A stretch of 64,000 nucleotides of DNA from Zygnema cylindricum (Eukaryota > Streptophyta > Zygnematophyceae > Zygnematales > Zygnemataceae). The DNA is taken from positions 62,001 through 126,000 of the forward strand of contig JBBHKE010001576.1 in NCBI GenBank assembly GCA_037447655.1, written 5' to 3'. The notes beneath the pieces were generated by a model. It saw only the letters and a list, made by a program, of their open reading frames with translations. It made no database searches and was not told the origin of the DNA. Below, in pieces: positions 44,093 through 56,175 of the stretch (position 1 is its first letter; the number at the start of each line of letters is the position of its first letter). A program made the translations under genes and the position numbers.

Positions 44093-47000
44093 CTCCACTT
44101 ATTTTCTAGTCACTCTTTATTTTAAGACCACACTTTTCCCGTCAAAAAATTAGTTTAGGAGAAGGAATAGGTTTGTTCATCATATCTGCTACCATTTCAC
44201 TATCTGGTTTATACTCCAAACTGATTATCTTGTTTTCTACTTTCTCTCTAACAAAGCTTAGTCTAATCCCCAAGTGTTTGGCTTAAAAGTGAGGTTTACG
44301 ATTGGCAGAAATGGCAATGGCAGCCTGATTATCACAAAACACTTTTTGGACACCACTCTTAAGATGACCAAACTCACCAAGCAAAGACTTGACCCACATT
44401 AGTTCTTTTACAGCACAACAACAAGCAATGTACTCCGCCTCTATGGTGGACTGGGCAATGATCTTTTGCTCCTTGCTCCTCCAGCAGCAAGCTCCCTCAC
44501 CCACATACAATATATATCTAGATGTGCATCTCCTCATATAAGCATCCCCATAGCTGGCATCACTCTTAGTGGTGATGTCAGTATTGTTTCCACCCAAATG
44601 AAACCATAAATCTCTAGTCTCTATGAGATATCTAAGGAATCTCTTAGCTGCCTCCTAATCTTTCTTAGTGGGAGCATTAAGAATCCTACTTAGTACTCCT
44701 ACAGCTGCCGCTATGTCCGGACTGGTACAATTCATGAAATATATTAAGTTGCCCACTACTTGTCTTTAAGGGATGGGCTGCATAAATTTTTTCTCTTCCA
44801 CGCCTACCTCATCATCTACGATTATAACTCTATCTTCCAGACTCCCCTCACTTCCCTTATTTAATTCAATAGGAGTGGTACAACTATTAGCCTTGTCCAT
44901 TTGGAATTTTTCTAACATATTTCCAATGGCCTCCTTTGGAGTTAATCTTATTATTATTTTATCTCCGTCTCTCTCTACCTGAATTCTCAAGATATACCTT
45001 GCTTCTCTCATATCTTTCATCTCAAATCTTTTTTTTAGATTATTTTTCAACTTATTTATTTTATCCATAGATTTACTTAAAACAAGCAAATCATCAAAAT
45101 AAATTGGAATAAAAATAATTCCTTCCTCATCCTCAAACAAATAAATTGAGTGATCTGGGCTGATCCGAATATATCCCAAACTTGTAAGAAACTGATCGAG
45201 CTTTTTGTTCCATTGTTGGGGCGCCTGTTTTAGCCTATACAAAGATTTGATCAACTGGCATACCTTGTTTCCTCCCTTTGCTCCACAAATCCTTCGGGCT
45301 GTCGCATAAAAATTTCCTCTTCCAACTCTCTATGTAGGAATGGTTGTCTTGATTTCCATCTAATGCACTTCCATGTCTTTTGCTCCTGCCATATTGATAA
45401 GTATTTGAACCGAAGGAAACTGACAACGGGAGCAAAAGTCTCCTTGTAGTCAATTCCCTCTTTCTGGGTAAATCCCTTCGCCGGAAACTGAGCCTTGTAG
45501 CGCTCAATGGTGTTAACCTGGTTGAGTTTCAACTTAAATACCCACATACACCTAATTTGCTTCCTATCAGGAGGGCAATCTATTAATTCCCATGTATCGG
45601 CCGCCATAATTGAGGCCATCTCCATATTAATCCTTGTTTTCCACCGGTTTCTCCCAGGACAAGTCATTGCCTCATTGTAAGTTTGAGTTTCATCGGGGTG
45701 AGATAGTTTGGTTACCTTATTGTTGACTTGCCTCTCTTGCAGTCTTTTGCTGCTTTTTCTTCTTCACTCAACATCGGTTGCCGGAATAGATAGCTCTCTT
45801 GGATTCTTCCAAACTGTTTCTACTTCTCCTCTATCCCTTGATTTCGGGTCGATTTCCACCAGGTCTTCCGCTTCGGTAGGAGTTAATACTAAGGGTTTCA
45901 CATTTTGATCCTTCTTGATTTGATTTGTGGTTGCAAGATCATCATCTTCTTAAAATCGTGGATAGTCAGGAAGCTCAAAATAATCAGAATTTTCTGACTC
46001 AAATCAGATTCTGACTGTTTTTGTATGCTTAAAGGGATCCTTAGATTTTCCTTCATCCATAACCACCAGATGCTTCTCAAAGATAATATCCTCTCTTTTG
46101 AGATCATACACTCTATATCCTTTTACATCTTCATCATATCCTAGTAGATATCATGGTTTTCCTTTTGGATCTAACTTCCAGTTTGACCGATATGTGTCTA
46201 AATTGAACACTTGACTACCGAAAACCTTTAAGTGTGAAATATCTGGTTTTCGGCCTGTTCATCTCTCATAGGGTATTTTGCCTTTTACTTTTAAAGTAGG
46301 AACTTTATTCTTAGATAATTTGCACAGTTCATTGTTTTAACCCAAAACTTCTTTCCTATCTTCTTATTTGACAAAATACTCTTACCAGTATCACTTAGTG
46401 TTCTATTTAATGTTTTAGCTACACCTCTCTTCTCAAGATTTTCAAGAACTATCTTTTGGTGTTGCACTCCATCTTTTATCAAAAAATCCTCAAACTAGTT
46501 AGAGGTATACTCTCCATCATTGTCACTCCTTACTCTCTTGATTAAGGTTTCATGGAGTTTTGCACTCCATGCTTTATATTGTTTAAAACATTCCTGAGCC
46601 TTTGACGAATTTTTCAAAAAATACACCATAGAATACCGAGACCAATCATCGGTGATAGTCATCATAAATCTCTTCCCCCCAAGTGATGGCACTCTGGCAG
46701 GCCCCTAAATTTCTATGTGTACTAAATCTAGAATCTTTTCTCCCTTATAGGTGGCAGTTTTTGGGAAGGGTAACCTATGTGATTTACCTTGAGCACATCC
46801 ACTACAATCACTTAGATTCTCACTCTCACCGAACTGAATTCCTTCCACTACTCCCATCTTTTTTATATCTCTTAACTTATCTAGATTCACATGCCCAAGC
46901 CTCTTATGCCAAAACATTATATCATGAACACCAGAATAATAATTTTTTGTCTTTTCATTGCTTTAAAATCAGCCTAAACATCCCTTGGCTACCTTTTTCA

Positions 47001-47380
47001 GCAGTGAAATACACTTCCTCCTCAAAACTAGCAGTAAAGACTCCTTTCCTAGTGCTAGTATCAAAACCCTTATAATCTAATACAGACGTATAGATGAGGT
47101 TTTTGTTCAACTCCGGAATAAACAATGCATAGATGAATGTAACTATGGATGTCTTTCCTTCTACTAACACTTATAGATCTATCGATCCAACAAGAGTAGT
47201 AGTGACTATCCTCCCATCCCCGTACTCTATCTCTACGGTGGGAATCTTTCTTATCTTAGTGTACAGTTGTTTATCTTTACACATGTGCATGGATGCACCT
47301 GCATCTACAATTGAGCCTGCTTCACCTTTTAATCCATCAAAAGCACATTTCTACTTTCGTGGAATTTCGACCTCATTTTT
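44093..47380 (-). pseudogene. Copia-3 pol (protease to RNase H), decayed
   Basis: Minus strand. RNase H at 44283-44700 (KSDASYGD, IEAEYIACC); RT at 44766-45667 with IYFDDLLVLSKS, a Val-to-Phe variant of YVDD; integrase at 46290-46920 (HKRLGH, CSGCAQGK, DNDGEY, GVAKTLNRTL with the Glu of the DDE motif replaced). Protease-side sequence runs to 47380 with stops at several points. It follows its own 3' LTR at 43077-44092. Gag and 5' LTR are missing because LARD copy 2 starts at 47381. Confidence 0.9.
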
Positions 47381-48695
47381 TGTTGTTTTTGAAAACTTAG
47401 TTTCGTGCGTACGGAGCGTTTCGTGCGTACGCGATGTTTCGTGCGTACGCATTTACGCGATATATTGTGGAGGTTCGAAAGGATTTATGGATTGGGGAAT
47501 TAAATGTACACATAAAATTAATGGAGTAATTGAGCGGCGCGAAATGTGAGAGGAAATGGACGGCGGATCGCGAAGCAATCCGACGTGAGATAATCGACGA
47601 AGATAAAATGGTACGTCGCACGTACGAAACATAATGCGACAGATGAAATTTATTACATGGGACGCCGCCGGTACGGAGCGTCGTATTTAACAGGTGTACT
47701 TTAAGTTGTCGCTTATTGCGACATGAATTTATCGAAAATGACGTGTACCTTAAATGCGACAAGGCGCATTTATGACGAAGTACGTGATTTCGGTACGGAC
47801 AGGATTTGGATCGTACGAATTGATTTCGGCAAGTTGTTCGAGGTACACGTGGAGGGCGGACGACGTCCACCGATATTTTTAAGGGACCACATTGTTTTTA
47901 TGACACATTATCTAGTGGACCGTACATATGCGATGTCGGTTCACTACGTGGACTTATCGACAAGTGACTAAGCAAGTTGTCACTTATGACGCGGATTTGT
48001 GGATGCGTCGGTGTAAATATTTGGAGAAACATTGTTTTGTCTTTTACATCATTATAAATTAGTGTTGATTATGATGTTTATTTTTAAGTGATCAATTAGG
48101 GTTTTGATAGTGTAATTTGTGTGTGTAGGATGTCGTATTTGCAGACAAGTGTACGCTTACGATTGCTTGACTTTCAGGTGTACGCTTACGATTAGTTTGA
48201 TTTAATGACAGTTACGTAATTTACGTTGGTTATTTTGACACTTAGTGATTTGTTAACAGCTCACAAGTGTATATATAGATTTGAGCTTCATTAGAATATT
48301 AATCAATGCTGGTTAGAAAAGTGGGGACCGAAGATGTAGTATTTTAGGGTTGCCGATTAGGTCATGCACTTTGAATGATATAATGATTATACTCTGATTA
48401 TACTCTTGTTTATGTGTGATGCATTTGTGTGTTATTATTTATTTATGTTTTTATATATGTTTGATATGCATTGTTTATGCATTTGTCCTAGGGTTTGTTT
48501 ATGTCGATGTTTGATATGCATTATTTATGCATTTGTTCTAGGGTTTGTTTATGTTGATTATTCCATCAAACCTTAGTTGATGTATGTTAAATGGAGGATG
48601 CATTTCAAATGATTGTTCATTAACCTAAGTTTGTTTAACATTTTGTTTGATAGTTTGGGTCGCTTCTGCGGTCTATTTTAGACCAAAGAACAACA
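47381..48695 (+). repeat. LARD copy 2, 5' LTR
   Basis: 1315 bp. Contains a tandem duplication of about 55 bp at 48450-48560 (TTTGATATGCATT.TTTATGCATTTG). Confidence 0.85.
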
Positions 48696-48710
48696 GGTTA
48701 TGGGCCCATG
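48696..48710 (+). other. Half-tRNA primer site, LARD copy 2
   Basis: GGTTATGGGCCCATG follows the LTR with no gap; 13 of the first 13 bases match the anticodon-arm complement of initiator tRNA-Met. Confidence 0.75.
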
Positions 48711-49492
48711 CCCCATCTATCACATGTTAGGTTAAGTCGAGATAGGTTTGTGTCACACGCATTGTAGCGGGTTAATTTTATTCTTGTTGGCTCTATTGCA
48801 ATAATGGTGTCTGAGATCGGCTTTATCATAGTGTTGGTATGTGCCGAGTTTAATCTTGCATCGCCCCAAGGGTTAACTTAGTGACAGTGCCGAAATGTCT
48901 ACCCTCAATGAAAATGATTAATTATGAGAAATAATATTTTATTTTTGGAAAATGTATATTTGTTTTTGGTGGAGAGATTCGAGAAGTTAAGTTTTGACAT
49001 TTGGTGGAGATTCGACATTTGGGGGAGAGAGATCCGGAAGGTGGAGTTGTGACATGTGATGGAGAGATCCAAATTTGTGGATCGATGATTGTTGAAAATT
49101 GGATTTATAATGTAGATTTTTGAGTTGTTAGAAATTTTATTGAAATCTAGATTTGTTATAATGTTGTAAGATTTATTTGAGCGAGGATATATTATTAGTG
49201 TGATCTTTTGGCTTTAATTTTTAGTTGATTTGTGATAGAATTTTGGGAATGTAGATCCGGATTTAGATATTGGAAGGAATTATTTTTGTTGTAATCGGAA
49301 AATGAAAATATATATATATTATGTATTATGAAATCTGGATGGTATGTGGAGGCAGCAGAAGCGATGGTGTAACATGTGGGAAAATTTTCGCGGAGGCATT
49401 TGGCGGATTCAGATGGAGGAGACAGCAGGAGGTGACAGTGTGATAGCTGATGACGTGGCATAATGGATGCACAAAACTAAATTTTCGAGGAG

Positions 49493-50741
49493 TGTTGTTT
49501 GTGAAGATTTAGTTTCGTGCGTATGTGAAATTTGATGCGCACGCGACGTTTCATGCGTATGTATTTTACATGATGTATTGTGGAGTTTTGAACACTTTCC
49601 GGTTCGGGGGAATCAAATGTACGAGTAAATTTAATAGGGTAATTGAGTGGCGCGAAATGTGATAGGAAATGGACGCCGGATAGCGAATCGATCCGACGAT
49701 TAATGTTCGAAATGTTTTTAAAGTGTTCGCCGTAAGTACGAACCATAATGGGACAGGCGACATTTATTAAAAGGGACGTCCCCGGTACGGTTCGTCTTAT
49801 ATGACAGGTGTATTCGAATTTCGGCAGGCGACATTTATGACGAAGTATGTGATTTCGGTACGGACAGGATTTGGATGGTACGGTTTATTTCGGCAAGTGG
49901 TTCGAGCTAGACGTGGAAGGTGGACGGCGTCTGCCGATATTTCCAAGGGATCGTATTGTCTCATGACGTGTTATTAAGTGGACCGTACATATGCGATGTC
50001 AGTTCACTACGTGGATTTATCTGCAAGTGACTAAGGGAGTTGTCGCTTATGACGCGTATTTTTGGGGACGCGTCGGTGTAAATATTTGAAACAACATTGT
50101 CTTGTCTTACGTGAATTAATATTTAGTGTTGATTATTACAATTTCTATTTAGGTGATCATTTAGGGTTTCGGCAGTTTAATTTGTGTGTATGTAGTGTCG
50201 TACTTGCAGACAAGTGTACTCTTATGATTGGTCGACTCTCAAGTGTACACTTACAATTAGGATTATTTGTCGTAATAGGTTCTCATGATGTAATACTACT
50301 TAGTGGAAGTTACGTTGGCTATTTTGACATGTAGCGATTCATTGACAACTCACAAGTGTATATATAGGAATGAGCTTTGTTAGGAATAATCATCAATATT
50401 TAGCATGAAAAGTAGGGACCGAAGATGTAGACTTTTAGGGTTGTCGATTAGGTCATGCATTTGAGTAATATGTTTATTGATAGAATTTTCTTTATTAAAT
50501 GTTTATGTGAGATTGCACTCTTTTGTTATTATTATTTATGTTATTTTATATATGTTTGATATGCATTATTTATGCATTTGTTCTAGGGTTTGTTTATGTT
50601 GATTATTCCATCAAACCTTAGTTGATGTATGTTAAATGGAGGATGCATTTCAAATGATTGTTCATTAACCTAAGTTTGGCTTAACATTTTGTTTGATAGT
50701 TTGGGTCGCTTCTGCAGTCTATTTCAGACCAAAGTACAACA
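49493..50741 (+). repeat. LARD copy 2, 3' LTR
   Basis: 1249 bp. Diverged from the 5' LTR over most of its length, but the last ~190 bp are nearly identical to 48505-48695. Confidence 0.85.
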
Positions 50742-50849
50742 CTTTTTGGGGCTCTGGTTGGGTTTCTTCCGGGGTCGATTACTAGAATCTTTTGTTCCAC
50801 AATAGTGGATTTTGAGAGGATTTCTGTTAGGCTTTTTAACAGATCGTTA
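50742..50849 (+). repeat. End of the G2 5' LTR
   Basis: TAGAATCTTTTGTTCCACAA followed by TAGTGGATTTTGAGAGG matches Gypsy LTR 2 at 38900-38940. The earlier part of this LTR was removed at the junction with LARD copy 2. Confidence 0.7.
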
Positions 50850-50949
50850 TAGTTCTCAAATAGCCACTTGTCTCTTTAGGGTAAAGAGGATAGGTGCTCA
50901 AGGCGGAGTACTTTTATAAGGGGATTTAGATTTTCTTCTCCGTCCAGCT

Positions 50950-53900
50950 ATGGGGGGAGGAGAAGTTCAAGATAAGGATCTTCCGGGTGTCAGAACGGAC
51001 GAGCAGGAGAGGCAAGAAGCGGTGGCCCAAAACGAAAAGTCATAGGAGCCCGAGGGAGCACCCCCTTTTGGCTCCCCTGTACACATATAGGGGTTTCTTA
51101 AGGGAGAGATGCCCTTGGAGGTTGCGGACGACACACCTCCGACACACCCAGAGGGGCGACTCTCTCCTCCACCCCCACTTGTCTTTTCCCCTAAGAATTT
51201 CCCAACGATGTCAAAGTCAGTCAAAGCTAAGGCTTCGGAGAAGGCGGAGAGGCCGCCCCTATCCCATAAAAGTCGTAGAAAGGGGTTGGCCCACTACGAA
51301 GCGGTCCCTGGTCACGTTCCCGAGATCGGTCGCTATACCTAATCTAAGGCATTGATAGCACAAATGTACATGGATCCTAAGATCCTGACTGATCCTAAAC
51401 GACCAGGTCACAAAGAAATCTTATCCCTTCATGATCTCCATGAGTTAAAGGTTAACAAGGAGTGGGTGCAGCGGGTGGCCAGGTTAGATCGAGCCAGAGT
51501 GGTACACCCAGTGGGAGGTGTAGTGGAGATACTCAGCAATTCATCCGAGAATGGTTCCCCAACCTCTGGAACGGAGCAACAGGGAGGACCATCAACTTCA
51601 TACCAGCAATCCACCTCATCTCGAACACCACAACCAGCAAGCCGGCTCACTGCAGGGCGGTTCCTTGGACACGCGCCGGGGAAGGGATCAACAAGCGAGG
51701 GTTACCTGAGCCAAAAAAGGGGTAAAGATTTGATCATCGAGACCGCAAGGGCAGGTTTGCTCCCCGACCTAAAGCGAAACCGTTCTTCCATTTCGATTCC
51801 ACCTCTCCGAGCTCCAAGTCTCCATCTGCTCCGGCTGTTTAACCATCAGAAGGGTTGTGGCGTTCTTAATCTACCGATCCCGAGGTACCGCGTTTGGAGA
51901 TTGCGCATCTCTCAAGGGTGGTGAGGAGTACACAAAAACTGGTTGATATCCTGCTATCCCACAGTCAGGCTACAGCGGGGGCTGGACCCGTCACCATCGA
52001 TTGGGAAGCTCTTGAAGAAGAAAGGAAGAGGGCCCTCGAACATAACTTGCTCCTCATAAAGGAGGCTAGACGTATATTAGGAGGGATCCTTAGTGGACAG
52101 GTGGCTCCTCCTAGAGAGACAGGTCCCTCTGCTGAGAGACATCCTACAATGAAGACAACCCCTACGTAGACGCAAGCTCCTGGGATTTCCTCGGAACTTA
52201 GACCGGAGTCTCCTCTTCATCGGGAAGGGGGGGAAACAACAGGACCTAACCAACGGGGGATGGGTGCAGATCTAACGAGTAACGTTGCAGCCGCCACCAT
52301 TGAGCGTCATACTTTTGTCTCTGTGGCTAGTTCTTCAACTGCGGAGGCCGTGGTTTTATAACAACCTGATTGGAGACAACACATTTCCCTCGGACTTTCC
52401 ACTCCTCCACCGTCACCACCTCACGCATCCTCTCGTTCTCCATTCGTTTCTCTGACTGCTGCAGTATGTGGGTCCGCGAGCCCACCGGTTTTACAATACA
52501 AATACAATGTTCCTGCCTACTCTCCTCATTGGCGTTCTCCCGCTTCAAGCGAAGGAACTCCTCCACTACAGTCCTCCAAAAGGTGTACAAGGAAACATAC
52601 GCCTTTTTCTCCTAACCCTCTATCATCTCCATCCCTTTCTCCACCAATTCATAAAGGACCCTCGATGGTGAAACCACTTCACCAAATCCCCTCGGTGGAA
52701 ACAGTACTCCGGGAAGAACAAGCATCTCCTGGGAATAGAGCAGCAAAATTTCAAACATCTTTCCCCAAGCTGATAGTCTCTTCTTCCCCCAAAAACCAAC
52801 CCAAGGGAAATAGAGGTTTTCTTGCTAAATCACCTGTAGCTGCAACTTTCTCATTAGGGGGAAGCGCCCATCTCTCGTCAGGCAGCTCCTTCTGCTAGAG
52901 AAGGAGGCGGCCGCGAGGGAGACAACGTAGATCCAGGGGTAATTTCACCGGTTTAGTTTGTCAGCCCAACCGGAACATCCTCTTCTCCGTTCACAAACCT
53001 TGCAGAGGAGGAAAAAGAAATGGGGGACGTAAGGATCCTTACGCAAGATAGTTCAGGAATCGCTTTCATTGATTTTGAATTACTGTGGAAATTGTTCACC
53101 TAGTCCGAAGTAAACACATATAAGGGCGGAGCCATTTCGGATGACTACGAAACCACGCTTTTCCCCATGATGGTAAATTATCTTGCTGGTGGCGCTTTGG
53201 CTGATTACAAGGAGCGACAACCTCTACTGATAGCTCCCAACATCAAAATTTCAGACTTTATCCTTGATGAGGCAGTCTTGTAGGTGGAAGCAGACTTGGC
53301 TGCCGTTGTAGCACCTCTTGTCACGGCCCTCTTCACAGAGAACATGAAAGTGCAGGCATAAGGACAAGCCTATGTCGCTCAGCTTTAAGCCATCGAGGAG
53401 GTTAGGGCAGCCACTCGGATGGTTGCAGACCTGACCCCCTGTACCACTCTTTTGAATGCATGGAGACTCTTTTACACCGAGAGAAATGAATATGCTATCA
53501 AGGAATTCACGGAATTCCTTTGCCAAAAGAGTGAAACACCCCAAACTCTTTTTAATAGATTGTCCAGCCTTAGTCAAAAGACCAGACTCTTAACCATTAA
53601 TCTTCTGGCAATGGCAACCAAATATTTCATCGCCGTCCGAAATTTGTTCGGACCGACGGGGCAAGCAGCCCTCGATAATTGGATTGTGGGACGTGCCATC
53701 CAGGACATCAATCTAACCGCCAAAGAAATCTCTCTCGCCGCAATGAAGCTTTATGATCACTTTGTCCACCGAGAGGCCTAGGAAAAGGCGGCAACCGGAA
53801 AAACCCGAGGGAACTTTGCAGGATTTGCCGGAGAAATGCCTCCAAAAATGAAGAATCATCCAAACCCTTAGCTTTGCGGAAGCTCAAGGGAAAACAGGTG

Positions 53901-54123
53901 GCGGATATCGACCCGAATTTGCCATGGGGGCCGATGATCATGTCTTCCTCTATAACTGTTTAAACTATCAACAAACATGTCATGGATGGAAGCGATGCCC
54001 TGGAAGCTCAAACCGGAATTAGCTCTTAAGCAGAAGGAATGGGAGAAAGAGAGGGCTGAAAGAATAACGAGGCAACAAGAAAGGAAGCAAGGAGGAGGGT
54101 CAATCGATAAAACACCAGTTAAC
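50950..54123 (+). pseudogene. Gypsy G2 gag, N-terminal and capsid part, decayed
   Basis: The ATG at 50950 opens a Gly/Glu-rich head with stops at 51043 and beyond, then Pro-rich low-complexity stretches with an open frame at 51352-51924 (HDLHELKVNKEWVQRVARLDRARV). 53014-53780 has capsid-like sequence (NAWRLFYTERNEYAIKEFTEFLCQK, LFNRLSSLSQKTRLLT, GQAALDNWIVGRAIQDI), ending in a stop at 53779. The Lys/Glu/Arg-rich linker (EWEKERAERITRQQERK) leads to 54123, where a solo LTR interrupts. The head spacing and low complexity make the exact start uncertain. In an intact element it would build the particle. Confidence 0.7.
54059..54123 (+). repeat. Left copy of 65-bp duplication flanking a solo LTR
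   Basis: AAAGAATAACGAGGCAACAA to CACCAGTTAAC. The right copy, 55134-55198, differs at one position (GGCAACAAG / GGCAGCAAG). Both code for the gag linker. Confidence 0.95.
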
Positions 54124-55133
54124 TGAAACTCTGAGACCTCCATAAGTCCTCAGAGTGGACAGCTTCCAAGAAGCCTCTAGGATAATCCTGACCCCTTTGT
54201 GTTTAAGCAAAAATAACAGCCACCCTGGCAGACAAAAACTCTGACGAACTTCACCCCTGTGAAGACAAGACTCCCCTGAGTCGATAGCAAAAAGAATCTC
54301 TGAATTTGCTCCCCTGAGCAGTAAGTTATGGAGGGTCAAAGTTGACCTTTTGTACAGAAGCTCTCTGGGAGAGGGGGTCCTATCTTCTAATTTTTCTAAG
54401 TCCTATCTCTCTCACAGACTCTATCTACTGATGTACGGAACCAATCAAAATTGAGTTCCGTACGCAAAAGTACAGCTGCCGGTGTACTTTATGTACGGAC
54501 ATTGTACGACATGGCCAAAATGTCGACACATGTCAAATCCGGATTCGGTGCCATAATCTCCGGAGATTCCACAATCGAATGTCATCCTTCCACGCGGCGC
54601 CACGTCATGCCACGTCCATAAAATCCAAAGTGACCATTCCGCGATCTCGGCGACGACGTGCGCCGTCGGATTAAATCTGACATTAAATGTCGACCGTTAA
54701 AAGTGTCTGTTTCATTTGTTTCGTGCGAAATGACGTTTCGCACTAAACCTTAACAAGTTCTATGTTCGTTTCGTTTCATATTCCAGTTAGATCATTTCGG
54801 TACTATACAACAGTTTATATATGAATGAAACCCTATATAATCTAACGGACTTCTACGACAGACTGGTTAGAGCTAACGGCTACGCCGCGCTCTACCGGTC
54901 GGGGGTTCGAAACCTGCCGGACTCAACCTTTTGTTGAGAGTGACTTAAGTCACTCTTTAGTCCTTCCTATGGAGCTGAGGCAGCCATGGCTCCATTGCTC
55001 TCTCTCTCTTTCAGTGACTACAACAAGTATGGGGGAGAGAGAGAAGAGATGGAGGCAGGCTGCCATCATTTCTTATATATGTTTCCGCTAATTTATTTTA
55101 AACTAGAAAATACAAAAACTACTTATTTCAACA
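54124..55133 (-). repeat. Copia-family solo LTR in G2 gag
   Basis: 1010 bp, TGAAACTCTGAGACC to TTTCAACA. Close to the Copia-1 LTR in its first 300 bp (GCTTCCAAGAAGCCTCTAGG). Flanked by the 65-bp duplication; no 5-bp duplication independent of it. Confidence 0.9.
54850..54932 (+). ncRNA. tRNA-like module inside the solo LTR (antisense to element)
   Basis: D-arm-like ACAGACTGGTTAGAGC, family core TAACGGCTAC, B box GGTTCGAAACC (54904-54914), TTTT at 54929-54932. The T-arm has a G5 run before the B box. Confidence 0.65.
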
Positions 55134-55198
55134 AAAGAATAACGAGGCAGCAAGAAAGGAAGCAAGGAGGAGGGTCAATCGATAAAACACCAGTTAAC
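55134..55198 (+). repeat. Right copy of 65-bp duplication
   Basis: Same 65 bp as 54059-54123 with one substitution; the gag linker continues from here into KDNYRP. Confidence 0.95.
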
Positions 55199-56175
55199 AA
55201 AGACAATTATCGGCCAACGCCACGATGTGAGACTGCAAAGATGTCGCAAGCCCAGTTGCGACAGATAAAACTTCCAAAATTTGATGACGCGCAAATCTCC
55301 AATGAATTGAGCGGCAAATATACTACCTAGGGCTCCAAGTGTGAGGCTTGCGATTTCATGGGTCACAAGGAAGGGTAGTGCTTCCGAAAGAATGGAGTTC
55401 CTAAAGAGATGATGCAATATGCACTGTTCACCGGAGAAGGTGAAACTGCTGTGGATCCTCTCCCCCTGCAGCTTCTTTACCGTTGGGGATGCCACACCCC
55501 AGAGAACCCACCACAACAGCCAACAGGTCAAGCCCGACTAAACTCGGAGGTTATCATCCAACAGTAGAGCCAACAAATGGCAGTCATGGCTGCAAAATTG
55601 GCAGCGCTGCGATTAGGATCGCCCTCCAGGACTCTTGCTCTGACGGCCGCTCAGAAACTCCACCGGAGAAAACAGGAATTACTACAGAAGCTGGCGGAGT
55701 TTGAACAAGAAACCGCAGCAGACTAAGACGATGAGGAAGTGATGGGGTGGGCTATGGAAACTCCTAAGGCACATCACGCACAGACCTTCCTTTTAGAGCC
55801 TCGAATGTCAGTGTGGGGGACAATCGCAGGCAGCTTGGCAACTGAACCTTGGAGCAGCGAAGGGACATGCAAAATCTTGCTCCACGAGACCACAGCAGGA
55901 ACGCTACTGGAACTCTGTCCGTCACCCCCAGGGTCGTCATCCTGACCGACAACATAGGTCTCGAGATAAAATCTAAAAACCCACCTCCATGAGCCGCAAA
56001 GAAACTGCCTCCCAAATTTGAAAATTACAGGACAACTCAAACAAGGAAGATGGAGGAAGAAGCAAAGGAGGAAGAGATGCGTGACAACCAAGACTGGTTC
56101 GAAAAATATTTGGCGGAACGCTTGGACGATAACACGCCAGAATTGCTGCCAGTGCCAGAATCCGACCAAGAAAGG
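55199..56175 (+). pseudogene. Gypsy G2 gag, nucleocapsid and linker, decayed
   Basis: KDNYRPTPRCETAK, then a zinc knuckle CEACDFMGHKEG-stop-C (about 55342-55383): spacing CX2CX4HX4C with a stop codon inside. Further Leu/Glu/Lys-rich sequence with stops runs to ESDQER (about 56173), where a LARD solo LTR interrupts. This knuckle is of a different type from that in element E. Confidence 0.75.

Larger units (their letters stand above)
47381..50741 (+). mobile_element. LARD copy 2: full structure, probably chimeric
   Basis: 5' LTR 47381-48695 (TGTTGTTTTTGAAAA to AAAGAACAACA), primer site GGTTATGGGCCCATG at 48696, internal non-coding 48711-49485, purine tract CGAGGAG, 3' LTR 49493-50741 (TGTTGTTTG to AAAGTACAACA). 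Inverted relative to copy 1. Flanks TTTTT and CTTTT differ; the left flank is Copia-3 and the right flank is a Gypsy LTR, so the two halves come from different insertion sites. Confidence 0.85.
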
